A stretch of DNA of 34,465 bases from an uncultured Bacteroidota bacterium (GTDB taxonomy: Bacteria; Bacteroidota; Bacteroidia; Flavobacteriales; Flavobacteriaceae). A program made the translations under genes and the position numbers. The stretch covers positions 1 to 34,465 of the forward strand of contig CAIOTL010000209.1 of NCBI GenBank assembly GCA_903861155.1, given 5' to 3'. This document shows positions 1 through 8,952 of the stretch, piece by piece. The stretch's first letter is position 1; the number at the start of each line of letters is the position of its first letter. The notes under the pieces are model-generated. The model was not told the origin of the DNA. It searched no databases and was given only the letters and a program-made list of their open reading frames with translations.

Positions 1-1
1 A

Positions 2-280
2 GATTTACATAAATATCCTTTTAATATCACAAAAATTTATTATTATTCTGATGATAAAATTTTTAATGTTAATCAATCTAAGTTTTATGAAATAGAAACA
101 ATTTTTAATTTTTTTAATATTTCAATAAGCGGAGAGAATGGAAGAGATTTTGGGTATTCTGGATTAAAAAAGAAAAAATCAATCATTTTTATTGAATATG
201 AGGGTAATTTATATGTGATTAATTTTTGTCCTATAGGTAAAACTCCTTATAAAAGTTTGCATGATTTGTTAGGGTTGTAA
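2..280 (+). CDS. Unknown protein, 3' part only
   Basis: An open frame runs from the left edge of the window to a TAA at 278-280 and encodes the last 92 residues of a protein whose start lies outside. I do not recognise the family. The visible part is rich in Ile, Phe, Tyr, Asn and Lys. It has a charged SGLKKKKS stretch in the middle and ends in CPIGKTPYKSLHDLLGL. No membrane segment or catalytic motif stands out. The frame is very AT-rich compared with lpxB next to it, as is common for small accessory or immunity-type proteins, but that is only a hint. It converges on lpxB, 56 bases away. That it is coding rests only on the uninterrupted frame and a protein-like composition. Confidence 0.6.
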   Translation, partial: DLHKYPFNITKIYYYSDDKIFNVNQSKFYEIETIFNFFNISISGENGRDFGYSGLKKKKSIIFIEYEGNLYVINFCPIGKTPYKSLHDLLGL

Positions 281-288
281 CTGTTGTA

Positions 289-311
289 GGTGCTCGATTG
301 CATCGAGAACC
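289..311. other. Small hairpin between convergent genes
   Basis: GGT-g-CTCGAT, loop TGC, ATCGAG-a-ACC: nine pairs with one internal mismatch. It lies between the 3' ends of the left-edge gene and lpxB, where a terminator is expected, but no clear T-run follows on either strand. It may be a weak bidirectional terminator. Confidence 0.3.
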
Positions 312-336
312 AGATTGGGAAATCGTGTATTAAGGA

Positions 337-1449
337 TTATTTCAAATCCGCCACAATCAGCTTTGCCGTTTTTTCGCTGGCGCCAATGCCTCCTAGTTTT
401 TCTTCCAAAACATCATATTGATGCAAAAGAGTTGCACGATAATTGGGCTCTAAAATTTTATTCAATTCTTCGCTGATGCGTCTAGTGTTGCATTCTTCCT
501 GAATCAATTCGGTGACGACTTCTTCGTCCATTATGAGGTTGACCAATGAAATGTATTTCAAGGTAATGATGAGTTTTGCAATTTGGTACGAAGCCCAGCT
601 TCCTTTGTAGCAAACCACTTCCGGGACTTTGAAAAGAGCCGTTTCTAGCGTTGCAGTGCCCGAAGTCACCAATGCTGCGCTTGCTATTCGCAACAAGTCA
701 TACGTTTTATTCGATACAAACTTGATGTTTTCATGAGTTATAAAACCTTCATAAAACGAAAATTCCTGACTTGGCGCACCAGCAATCACAAATTGATAGT
801 CCGGAAAATCATTCACCACGCTCAACATCACCGAAAGCATTTTGGTGATTTCCTGTTTTCGACTGCCGGGTAAAATGGCAATAATAGGTTTTTCGTTCAA
901 TTGATTTTCGGCTCTAAAAACTGTTTCTTCAATTGATGGTTGGTTGTGGATGGCGTCAATCAAGGGATGGCCAACGAATTCAACCGGAAAATGATGTTTC
1001 TTTTCATAGAAATCTTTTTCGAAAGGAAGAATTACGTACATATTATCGACATCTTGTTTGATGTCGGTGATTCGGCTTTCTTTCCAAGCCCAAATTTGTG
1101 GCGAAATATAATAGTGGGTTTTGAAACCCTGTTCTTTTGCCCATTTTGCAATCCGCAAGTTGAAACCTGGATAATCAATGAAGATAATGACATCAGGTTG
1201 AAAATCGGTGATGTCTTTTTTGCATATTTTGATGTTGCCCAAAATGGTTTTTAGGTGAAAAAGCACTTCGACAAAACCCATAAAAGCCAATTCCTTGTAA
1301 TGTTTTACCAAAGTTCCGCCAACATCCTGCATCAAATCACCACCCCAAAACCGAATATTGGCATCTTTATCTTCCTTGTACAGGGCTTTCATCAAATTAG
1401 AACCGTGCAAATCTCCCGAAGCTTCTCCTGCTATAATGTAGTATTTCAT
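337..1449 (-). CDS. lpxB: Lipid-A-disaccharide synthase LpxB
   Basis: Full-length LpxB of 370 residues, a GT-B fold glycosyltransferase of family GT19. It joins UDP-2,3-diacylglucosamine and lipid X to form the lipid A disaccharide at the inner face of the cytoplasmic membrane. Visible family motifs are the N-terminal GEASGDLHG (residues 8-16), IDYPGFN (91-97), YYISPQIWAW (113-122), GHPLID (160-165) and LPGSRKQE (193-200). A hydrophobic stretch around 270-310 fits the membrane-association surface. The ATG at 1447-1449 lies 19 bases after the small membrane gene upstream, so surE, that gene and lpxB look like one operon. The surE-lpxB neighbourhood is, from memory, common in Flavobacteria. No odd features. 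Confidence 0.96.
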   Translation of the reverse strand: MKYYIIAGEASGDLHGSNLMKALYKEDKDANIRFWGGDLMQDVGGTLVKHYKELAFMGFVEVLFHLKTILGNIKICKKDITDFQPDVIIFIDYPGFNLRIAKWAKEQGFKTHYYISPQIWAWKESRITDIKQDVDNMYVILPFEKDFYEKKHHFPVEFVGHPLIDAIHNQPSIEETVFRAENQLNEKPIIAILPGSRKQEITKMLSVMLSVVNDFPDYQFVIAGAPSQEFSFYEGFITHENIKFVSNKTYDLLRIASAALVTSGTATLETALFKVPEVVCYKGSWASYQIAKLIITLKYISLVNLIMDEEVVTELIQEECNTRRISEELNKILEPNYRATLLHQYDVLEEKLGGIGASEKTAKLIVADLK

Positions 1450-1468
1450 TTTTGAAGTTTAATCAAAT

Positions 1469-1741
1469 TTATGCAAATAAAGTAAAAATAGCAATAATAA
1501 TGACAGCCAAAACCACGCCACGAACCATAATTTCTTTATTCAATTTTAGTAAAATGCCAAAAGCCACTAAATCAAGAATAGTACCTAATGTTATTAATTT
1601 TCCAAGTTTCCCCTCTGATTTCATGGTTTGAATTCCTGACATAAAATCGAAGTTCGTGAAAAAAGTGATGAATAAATAACTCCCAAGAATGCTGGCTAAA
1701 ATTCCGATTGTAAATCCCGATAATAATTGTAATTTATTCAT
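1469..1741 (-). CDS. Small three-helix membrane protein
   Basis: About 90 residues starting MNKLQLLSGFTIGILAS. Three hydrophobic segments are visible: roughly residues 8-30, 50-62 and 72-90. They are joined by a short charged loop (MKSEGKLGK) and a LNKEIMVRG link. I do not recognise a named domain. The frame is open up to 1774, but the ATG at 1739-1741 is preferred because it overlaps the end of surE by eight bases (ATGAATAA, where TAA ends surE). That is a typical arrangement for translational coupling. It lies between surE and lpxB in the same direction, so it is co-transcribed with lipid A synthesis, but that does not establish its function. Confidence 0.75.
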   Translation of the reverse strand: MNKLQLLSGFTIGILASILGSYLFITFFTNFDFMSGIQTMKSEGKLGKLITLGTILDLVAFGILLKLNKEIMVRGVVLAVIIIAIFTLFA

Positions 1742-2513
1742 TCCATTTCCAGGTGTTGAGTTGTTGTATTGCATGGTGTGCCGTCAAATCGAATTGTACT
1801 GGGACTACCGAAATGAAACCATTGGCAAGCGCCCATTCATCCGTATCTTCACCTTTGTCCTGATTGACGAATTCGCCGGTAAGCCAATAATAATCTCTTC
1901 CTTGAGGTGTTTTTCGTTTGTAGAATTTTTCCATCCAAATGGCTTTTGCCTGACGGCAAATTTTAATTCCCTGAATATCTTTCTCTTTCAATTTTGGAAA
2001 ATTCACGTTCAAAACTACGTTTTCGGGAAGACCATTTTCCAATACTTCCAAAGTAATTGTCTTGATAAAAGATTTTATTTGTTCAAAATCGGCATTCCAG
2101 TCGTAGTCCAGTAAGGAAAATCCGATAGCGGGAATTCCTTCAATTCCGGCTTCTACTGCGGCACTCATCGTACCGGAGTAAATCACGTTTATCGAAGAAT
2201 TTGAACCGTGGTTAATTCCCGAAACGCATAAATCGGGTTTTCTTTTTAGGATTTCGTTTACCGCCAGTTTAACGGAATCCACCGGGGTTCCAGAGCAACT
2301 GTATTCTAGAATGGCATCGTGTTCCTTGGAAATTTTATTGATGTACAAAGTGTCATTTATGGTTATGGAATGCCCCGTGGCGCTTTGGGCGCTGTCAGGT
2401 GCCACGACCACAACCGTGCCTATTTCTGCCATAACGGCAATCAATGCCCTGATTCCTGGCGCCGAAATCCCGTCGTCATTGGTTACCAAGATTAAAGGTT
2501 TGGTTTTTTTCAT
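1734..2513 (-). CDS. surE: 5'/3'-nucleotidase SurE
   Basis: SurE-type metal-dependent nucleoside monophosphate phosphatase (survival protein), cytoplasmic. The metal-binding NDDGISAPGI lies at residues 12-21. Also visible are the SGINHGSNSSINVIYSGT signature and the GIEGIPAIGFS segment. From the ATG at 2511-2513 the protein has 259 residues, the usual length. The frame stays open to 2597, which would add 28 residues, but that extension runs through a likely promoter box at 2595-2602 and matches no part of the family, so the shorter start is used. The gene heads an operon with the small membrane protein and lpxB, and is divergent from the protease gene at 2721. Confidence 0.94.
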   Translation of the reverse strand: MKKTKPLILVTNDDGISAPGIRALIAVMAEIGTVVVVAPDSAQSATGHSITINDTLYINKISKEHDAILEYSCSGTPVDSVKLAVNEILKRKPDLCVSGINHGSNSSINVIYSGTMSAAVEAGIEGIPAIGFSLLDYDWNADFEQIKSFIKTITLEVLENGLPENVVLNVNFPKLKEKDIQGIKICRQAKAIWMEKFYKRKTPQGRDYYWLTGEFVNQDKGEDTDEWALANGFISVVPVQFDLTAHHAIQQLNTWKWNE

Positions 2514-2594
2514 TGGATCTATTTTCAAGTTAATGTCGCTAATTTTTAAAGAAATAGGTCGAGAAACAAAAGAGTTTCCCTTGAACAAAGAAAA

Positions 2595-2602
2595 CAAAAT
2601 TA
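2595..2602 (-). promoter_or_regulatory. Candidate -7 box for surE operon
   Basis: TAATTTTG on the minus strand matches the Bacteroidota -7 consensus TAnnTTTG. A start of transcription near 2588 would leave a leader of about 75 bases before the surE ATG. No clear TTG -33 element at the right distance. Confidence 0.4.
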
Positions 2603-2720
2603 AACTAGTTCAAAGATTAATCTTAAAACAAAAAGAACAATTTTATATCTTTAACAAAAATTTATGGAAGCCTTGTATTTGTTGGCATAGTTTTTACCGT
2701 AATTTAGATTTTAAATATTT

Positions 2721-4997
2721 ATGAATACTATTATTAGCTTTATGAAAAGAAATTATAAAATACTTATTGCCGTTGTATTCCTTTCGGTAAGCCTATTTGC
2801 GTTTAAAATTAATTCGACGAAAAGTTCGGATCCCGATAAAGACAAACTGCTTTTGGAATTGTTGACTTTTGTAATTGAGAAAGGACATTATAATCCTGCC
2901 AAAATTGACGATGCTTTCTCTAAAGGGGTTTACAAGAATTACATTCAGGCTTTGGATCCATCCAAAAGGTTTTTTCTTCAGTCTGACATCGATGAATTTT
3001 CAAAATATGAAACCCAACTCGATGATGAGATACTGAACAAAGACTTAACTTTTTTCGATCTTACCTACAATCGTTTGACCCAAAGAATGGGAGAAAGCAA
3101 GAAATTCTACAAAGAAATTTTAAGTACTCCTTTTGATTATACTACGAGCGAGACTTTCAATACCGATTATGAAAAAGCACCTTATGCCAAAAATTTAGAG
3201 GAATTGAAAGAAAGATGGCGCAAACAAATCAAATTATCTACACTTTCATCGTTGACAGATCGTTTGGAAATCCAAGAAAACAAAGAAAAAGGGATTGTCG
3301 ATAAAGGCAATAAAGGCACTTCGAAGGCTTTGAAACCTGGTCAATTTGTTGATATTCCAATTGATTCAGAAAAAGGCAAAACTGATAAATCTTCGGTTAT
3401 TGAAAAACCAAAAACTTTTGCGGAATTGGAAAAAATTACCCGTGAAAGTTCCTTAAAATCATTGGATGAATATTTTGGATTTATGAACGATTTGTCCAGA
3501 GAAGATTGGTTTTCGGTATATCTAAATTCGATTTCGGAACGTTTTGACCCACATACCAATTATTTGGCTCCTGAAGAAAAAGAACGTTTTGACGTGAGCA
3601 TAAGTGGAAAATTCGAAGGAATTGGAGCGCGTCTTCAAAAGAAAAATGATTTCACCGAAATCACGGAGCTTATTTCCGGTGGTCCTGCTTGGAGAGGAAA
3701 ACAATTAGAATCAGGCGACATCGTTATGAAAGTTTCTCAAGGAAGTGCTGAACCAGTTGACATTGTCGGTATGCGCCTGGACGATGTTGTCAAAAAAATC
3801 AAAGGGCCTAAAGGTTCCGAAGTTAGGCTTACCGTTAAAAAAGTAGACGGTTCGATTAAAACGATTTCCATAATTAGAGACATTGTCGAAATCGAGGAGA
3901 CCTATGCTAAGTCTAGCGTTGTTGAAAGAAATGGTGTAAAATATGGAGTGATTTATTTGCCAAAATTCTATATTGATTTTGAAAACAAGGATGGCAGAGA
4001 CGCCGGCAAGGATATTGCCATTGAAGTGGAATCTTTGAAAAAAGCGGGTGTAAACGGCATAGTGCTCGACGTTCGAGATGACGGTGGCGGATCTTTATCG
4101 ACAGTTGTTGACATTGCAGGATTATTTATTGAGCAAGGCCCAATTGTTCAAATAAAATCGGCTGGAAGAAAAAAAGAAGTTTTGTTTGATAGAGACAAGA
4201 AAATTGAATGGGAGGGACCTTTGGTGATTATGGTCAATAGTTTTTCAGCTTCAGCTTCTGAAATTTTAGCAGCAGCCATTCAAGATTATAAAAGAGGTGT
4301 CATTATTGGCAGCAAACAAACGTATGGCAAGGGAACCGTTCAAAACGTGATTGACTTGAACCAATTCGTACGTAGCAATGACACAGGAAATTTAGGAGCT
4401 TTGAAGACCACGACTCAGAAATTTTATAGAATAAATGGTGGTTCGACTCAACTTGACGGCGTGAGCAGCGACATTGTTATGCCGGACAGATACGCTTATT
4501 TGAAAATGGGCGAACGCGATGTGGACAATGCAATGCCTTGGGATAAAATTGACCCAGCCGAATATAATGTTTGGAAAAAAACTGAAAATTTTGACAAAGC
4601 AATTGCCGACAGCAAGAAAAGAATTGCTCAAAGTTCGCAGTTTAAACTCATCGAAGAAAACGCGAAATGGATTGATGACAGGAGTAAGGAAAATGTCTAT
4701 AGTTTGAAATTTGAAGATTTTAAAAAGAACCAAAAAGCCATTGAAGAAGCTGGAAAGAAATATAAAGCAATCGCCGATTATGACGACCATTTGAAATTTT
4801 ATTCTTTGCCTTCGGAAACTGAAGCAATGAAAAAAGATGCTTCCCTTAAAGAAAAGAGGGAGAGATGGCACGAAAGTTTAGCCAAAGACATTTATGTGGA
4901 AGAAGCATTAAATGTTTTGGACGATTTGCAATCCAATTCAATCGTGAAAAAGACCAATTCTGATGTAATTAAAAAAGAAAAATTGGTTAAATCATAG
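2721..4997 (+). CDS. Prc/Tsp-type carboxy-terminal processing protease
   Basis: Peptidase family S41A, the large Tsp/Prc form, 758 residues. It is predicted to be exported to the periplasm and to trim or degrade proteins from their C-termini. Domain order: signal anchor (about residues 8-27), long N-terminal helical domain (to about 270), PDZ domain (about 290-375, starting near GKFEGIGARLQ), S41 catalytic core (about 390-600) and a C-terminal helical DUF3340-like tail. The catalytic Ser511 lies in NSFSASASE and the catalytic Lys537 in YGKGTVQ, spaced as in E. coli Tsp. An alternative ATG at 2742 (MKRNYKILIAV) gives a more standard signal peptide and may be the true start. Monocistronic, divergent from surE and followed by two hairpins. 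Confidence 0.93.
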   Translation: MNTIISFMKRNYKILIAVVFLSVSLFAFKINSTKSSDPDKDKLLLELLTFVIEKGHYNPAKIDDAFSKGVYKNYIQALDPSKRFFLQSDIDEFSKYETQLDDEILNKDLTFFDLTYNRLTQRMGESKKFYKEILSTPFDYTTSETFNTDYEKAPYAKNLEELKERWRKQIKLSTLSSLTDRLEIQENKEKGIVDKGNKGTSKALKPGQFVDIPIDSEKGKTDKSSVIEKPKTFAELEKITRESSLKSLDEYFGFMNDLSREDWFSVYLNSISERFDPHTNYLAPEEKERFDVSISGKFEGIGARLQKKNDFTEITELISGGPAWRGKQLESGDIVMKVSQGSAEPVDIVGMRLDDVVKKIKGPKGSEVRLTVKKVDGSIKTISIIRDIVEIEETYAKSSVVERNGVKYGVIYLPKFYIDFENKDGRDAGKDIAIEVESLKKAGVNGIVLDVRDDGGGSLSTVVDIAGLFIEQGPIVQIKSAGRKKEVLFDRDKKIEWEGPLVIMVNSFSASASEILAAAIQDYKRGVIIGSKQTYGKGTVQNVIDLNQFVRSNDTGNLGALKTTTQKFYRINGGSTQLDGVSSDIVMPDRYAYLKMGERDVDNAMPWDKIDPAEYNVWKKTENFDKAIADSKKRIAQSSQFKLIEENAKWIDDRSKENVYSLKFEDFKKNQKAIEEAGKKYKAIADYDDHLKFYSLPSETEAMKKDASLKEKRERWHESLAKDIYVEEALNVLDDLQSNSIVKKTNSDVIKKEKLVKS

Positions 4998-5021
4998 AAA
5001 TTATCTCTACAATAAATGTTT

Positions 5022-5060
5022 GCGTTCCGGAAATTCAAATTGAATTTTTGGAGCGCTTTT
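5022..5060 (+). terminator. Strong hairpin terminator after the protease
   Basis: Sixteen base pairs (5022-5037 with 5041-5056) close a three-base loop. Three pairs are G-U on the plus-strand RNA and the rest are Watson-Crick. TTTTATTT follows directly. It lies 25 bases after the protease stop codon. Confidence 0.8.
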
Positions 5061-5072
5061 ATTTAATCATTA

Positions 5073-5104
5073 GAATTCCTCAAAGCTTTGCTTCGGGGTA
5101 ATTC
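5073..5104 (+). terminator. Second hairpin after the protease
   Basis: GAATT, then CCTCAAAGC, loop TTT, GCTTCGGGG, bulged T, AATTC: about 13 pairs with one mismatch and one bulge. A T-rich stretch (from about 5115) follows. It lies 13 bases after the first terminator and probably works as a back-up before the convergent rodA. Confidence 0.55.
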
Positions 5105-5262
5105 ATTTAATATTAGTTTTTTGTTTTTTTGTTGTTGTTTAAGGATTTTTTTCTTGACAATTTAAAATAAATCAGATTCATATCAATTTCAATTGTCTTT
5201 ATTGATTTGGAATATGCAATTTTTAACCACATTAGGAATGTAGTAAATTTGTTTAAAAAGCA

Positions 5263-6498
5263 TTACCACTCATTCACTTTATTAGCATCCATTTTTATAA
5301 AAATAAAGAGTAAAATGGTAAAACCCCAAAGTCCGGAACCACCATACGAAAAGAATGGCAAAGGGACTCCAACGGTTGGGAAAATCCCCAAAACCATTGC
5401 GATGTTGACGAAGAAATGAATGAATAAAATTCCTGCTACACAATAGCCGTAAACTCGGCTGAATTTTGTTTTTTGTCTTTCGGCGAGGTAAATTATTCTG
5501 AGAAACAAACCGGCAAAAAGGGCAATTACCACGAACGACCCTATGAATCCCCATTCTTCGCCCACGGTTGTAAAAATATAATCCGTATGTTGTTCTGGAA
5601 CAAATCCTCCTTTAGTCTGCGTACCTTCAAGAAATCCTTTTCCAAACCAACCACCAGATCCAATGGCTATTTCGGATTGATTTGTATTATAACCAATGCC
5701 TTTTGTATCTACTGATTTTCCCAATAATAAATTAAAACGATCTCGATGATGTTGTTTAAAAACGTGTTCGAAAACATAATTTACCGACAGTACGAATCCG
5801 GAAATTAAGGTAAAAAGGATGCCGCTTAATACAATATTTCTTTCGGATAATCTTGACTTGTAATGGATGAAAATAATTACAAGCAAAGAAATTAGAATTA
5901 CATATTCAGGTTGCAGTACCAGAGTTAAAACAAATAAAAGAATGGTGATAAATCCAGTCCATACATACCAAGCAGGCAAGCCTTCTCGATATAAAACTAT
6001 TATGAAGATACTATAAATTAATGCACTTCCAGGATCGGGTTGTGGTAGAATTAACATTATTGGTAAAAAAACGATGGCAAGAACTTGAATTTGCCTATTG
6101 ACATCTTTTAAATTGATTTGTGGGTCGCTTAAATATTTGGCTAGTGCCAGTGATGTTGCGGCTTTCGCAAATTCTGACGGTTGTAGCGTAAATCCGCCAA
6201 AACTATACCAGCAACGTTGTCCAGCAATGACTTTTCCAAAAGCAAATAATCCCAACAATGATAATAAAGAAATTCCAAAAATAATACTGGCATATTTTTC
6301 GTAAAATTTTCCGTCTATCGAAAGGATGATAAAAATCATTGGGATCGCCAATAATATAAAAACCAGTTGTTTTTGATAGGTATCTTCTGGAGAGGATAAC
6401 GATGAGGAATAGATATTCAACCAACCCATTATTACTAAAATAATATAGATGATGATGGAAATCCAGTCGAGGTTGTTCGTTATTCTTTGATTTTTCAT
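5263..6498 (-). CDS. rodA: Peptidoglycan glycosyltransferase RodA
   Basis: SEDS family (FtsW/RodA/SpoVE) polymerase, 411 residues with about ten membrane helices. It polymerises lipid II glycan strands during lateral-wall growth and partners with PBP2. Visible signatures are the QPSEFAK motif in the first half, PQPDPGSALIY in the middle, and the C-terminal FPTVGVPLPFFSYGGSG block that defines the family. The protein ends in a short charged tail. The start is 17 bases after the mrdA stop, and rodA is the last gene of the mreBCD-mrdA-rodA operon. Its operon placement and the missing division genes favour RodA over FtsW. It converges on the protease gene, with 265 bases between holding two hairpins. 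Confidence 0.94.
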   Translation of the reverse strand: MKNQRITNNLDWISIIIYIILVIMGWLNIYSSSLSSPEDTYQKQLVFILLAIPMIFIILSIDGKFYEKYASIIFGISLLSLLGLFAFGKVIAGQRCWYSFGGFTLQPSEFAKAATSLALAKYLSDPQINLKDVNRQIQVLAIVFLPIMLILPQPDPGSALIYSIFIIVLYREGLPAWYVWTGFITILLFVLTLVLQPEYVILISLLVIIFIHYKSRLSERNIVLSGILFTLISGFVLSVNYVFEHVFKQHHRDRFNLLLGKSVDTKGIGYNTNQSEIAIGSGGWFGKGFLEGTQTKGGFVPEQHTDYIFTTVGEEWGFIGSFVVIALFAGLFLRIIYLAERQKTKFSRVYGYCVAGILFIHFFVNIAMVLGIFPTVGVPLPFFSYGGSGLWGFTILLFIFIKMDANKVNEW

Positions 6499-6515
6499 TT
6501 GAATGGAATCACTTA

Positions 6516-8449
6516 TTAATCTTGTTGGATAGAATCTATTTTTGTTTTTGGAATAATTGGTTTTACGTTTGAAATAGAATCAATGATAGGATTAGTTTCT
6601 ATTTTGCTTGCTTCTGTATCTCCACCCAATATGGCATATCTGCTTTTTAAACTTGTTCCAAGTACTTTTTTTTCTAAATCAGTTCTTGTTATTTTATTTC
6701 TAAGATATTTTTCTATCATTAAGCTTGCAATTGGGCCGGCAATAGCGGCTCCAAATCCTCCATTTTCAACTAAAATTGCAATGGCAATTTTAGGATTATC
6801 TTTGGGTGCAAAAGCCACAAAAATGGAGTGATCTTCTAGTTTTGTTCTTAGTCCGTTGATTTTTGTATAATTTTCAGCAGTTCCAGTTTTTCCGCAAATA
6901 TCAATTCCTTGCACCCGAAGTGCGCTAGCAGTTCCTAAATTATAAACATCAAATAAACCTTCAATCATAGGTTTAAAATATTGTTTGTCAATTGTAGTTA
7001 GGTGCTTTGTTGTGAATTTTGTATCGATTTTTTCACCTTTAATTCTTTTGATGATATGAGGCGTGTAATAATAACCTTCATTGGCAACAGCAGCCATCAT
7101 ATTAGCAAGTTGAATGGGAGTTGCTAAAACTTCACCTTGACCAATTCCATTAGAAACAATAGTTGGGCTTTTCCATCCACCATTGGGATACATTTTTTTA
7201 TAGGTTTTCGAGTCTGGAATTTTGCCTCTCTTTCCAGTAGGTAAATCATAACCCATATATTTACCGAGTCCAAAACTTTTTACATGATTACTCCAGATGT
7301 CTACTGATTCAGAGGGATTTATGTACTTATTTATGGTTTTCATATAAATGTTTTCAAAATAAGTATTACAAGATTCATAAATACCATTATGCAAATGCAT
7401 GGAGCCACCATGACAATGACATTTGATAAATCTCCCTTTTAAATAATAACCATGATTGCAATAAAACGATGTTTGCTGGTCTATGGCTCCTTCTTGAAGC
7501 GCCGCAAGCCCAACCATAATTTTAAAAGGAGAACCTGGAGGATATTCTGCCTGGAGCCCCCTATCATAAAGCGGTTTTGCAATAGAATCTCGATATAATA
7601 AGGTGTAATTTTTAGATCTTTGACGTCCTACCAATATCGCGGGATCATAAGATGGTGCGGTAACGAGAGCTAAAATCTCTCCCGTTTTTGGTTCGATGGC
7701 GACAATTCCACCTCTTTTGTTAATCATTAATTCTTCACCGTATTTTTGAAGTTCGGCATCAATTGTTAAATTTATGTCTTGCCCTTGAACGGCAATAGTA
7801 TCGTATCTGCCTTCTTTGAAAGAGCCAATTTCACGGTTATATTTGTCTTTCTGAAAATATTTCACGCCTTTTATTCCGCGTAAAATCTCTTCATAACTTT
7901 CTTCAACACCTTGTTTCCCTATTAAATCCCCACTATTGTAGTACGGGTTTTTTTCAATCAATTTATCGTTGACTTGTGTGATACCCCCAAAAACGTTGGC
8001 TCCATAATTTACTTGGTAATCGCGTAGGGAACGTTTTTGAAAATAAAAACCTTCGAATTTTCGAATTTTTTCTTGAAATGCCGCAAATTCACTTTTATTC
8101 AATTGTGCCAAAAATAAGGAAGGTAATCTTGGACTATATACTTTGGCTTTAGCTATTTTTTTAAAAAATCCTCTTTTGTAATATCCAATAATTGACAAAA
8201 TTCCAAGGTATCTAATTTTTTAACGTCTTTTGGAATAACCATGATATCATAAGAAGGCTGGTTGGCAACCAGTAATTTCCCATTTCGATCGTAAATATAA
8301 CCTCTTTCAGGATAGTCGTATTTTATTTTAATGGCATTATTATCCGATTTTAACTTGAACGAATCATTAATAATTTGCAAATAGAAAATCCTTATTACAA
8401 GCAAAGAAGCTGCAATAATAATTAGTGAAGGAAGAATCGCTTTTCTCAT
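6516..8449 (-). pseudogene. mrdA: Penicillin-binding protein 2, split by a frame change
   Basis: PBP2, the class B transpeptidase of the rod elongasome. The first frame (8449 to the TAG at 8153-8155, 98 residues) holds the membrane anchor and the start of the pedestal domain (YPERGYIYDRNG). The second frame, open from 8198 to 6516, carries the rest. Joined by a -1 shift at A7 (8156-8162) they give about 644 residues, a normal PBP2 length. All catalytic motifs lie in the second part: SPFK (active Ser codon 7530-7532), SCN and KTGT. Its ATG overlaps the end of mreD by four bases, and rodA follows after 17 bases. The break could be a homopolymer sequencing error, a real mutation, or programmed slippage at A AAA AAA. 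Since the downstream part shows no decay, I favour an error or recoding over a dead gene. Confidence 0.9.
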
Positions 8450-8952
8450 CTTCTATTTGGCTTAAAAAGATATATTATTATAACGCTGAGAATAATTGTG
8501 AAAATTGTGCTTAATATGGTTCGAATTAAAATATCCCAGAAAAAGCTGATTTGAAAGGCTTCGAACACGAACAACACAAAATGATGAATTAGGACTGCAA
8601 AAAGTATAAACGAGAATCTTTCGGGAGTTAATACGTCATTTATTTTTATGGTTTGGTATTCATAACTTAAACCAAAAGAAAACTTAAACAAATAAGGTCT
8701 GTAATAAGCCAATGTGATACAGGCGGCTGTGTGAATTCCTCCAGAATTACTGAACATGTCCATAATAAATCCAAGAAGAAAACTGGCCAAAAGAAGTCCG
8801 GTTTTGTTCCCATTTACGGGATATAATAGAATGAAAAGCACATAAGGAAAAGGACTGATATAGCCCAAAAAATTCATATTATTGAAAATAATAATTTGGA
8901 CTGACAATAACAGTACGAAACGGAAAATATTGTTGAATAAAGTACTATTCAT
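8446..8952 (-). CDS. mreD: Rod shape-determining protein MreD
   Basis: Inner-membrane protein of 168 residues with about five or six hydrophobic helices and few charged residues, the usual size and profile of MreD. It links MreC and the cell-wall synthases to the MreB filaments. The sequence is poorly conserved in general, so the call rests on profile and position: it overlaps the end of mreC by eight bases and the start of mrdA by four, exactly in the mreB-mreC-mreD-mrdA-rodA order. Segments such as ISPFPYVLFILLYP and a GFIMDMFS turn match what is seen in Bacteroidota MreD. Both overlaps suggest coupled translation. Confidence 0.88.
   Translation of the reverse strand: MNSTLFNNIFRFVLLLSVQIIIFNNMNFLGYISPFPYVLFILLYPVNGNKTGLLLASFLLGFIMDMFSNSGGIHTAACITLAYYRPYLFKFSFGLSYEYQTIKINDVLTPERFSFILFAVLIHHFVLFVFEAFQISFFWDILIRTILSTIFTIILSVIIIYLFKPNRR

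Noticed and set aside
1689..2114. A 141-residue plus-strand frame
   Set aside because: Antisense to surE and its downstream neighbour; no recognisable protein features.
5207..5419. A 70-residue plus-strand frame near the end of rodA
   Set aside because: It runs antisense to the conserved RodA C-terminus.
8153..8449. Treating the 98-residue frame and the 560-residue frame as two separate genes
   Set aside because: The first has only the anchor and start of the PBP2 pedestal, the second starts in mid-domain, and they join perfectly at the A7 run.
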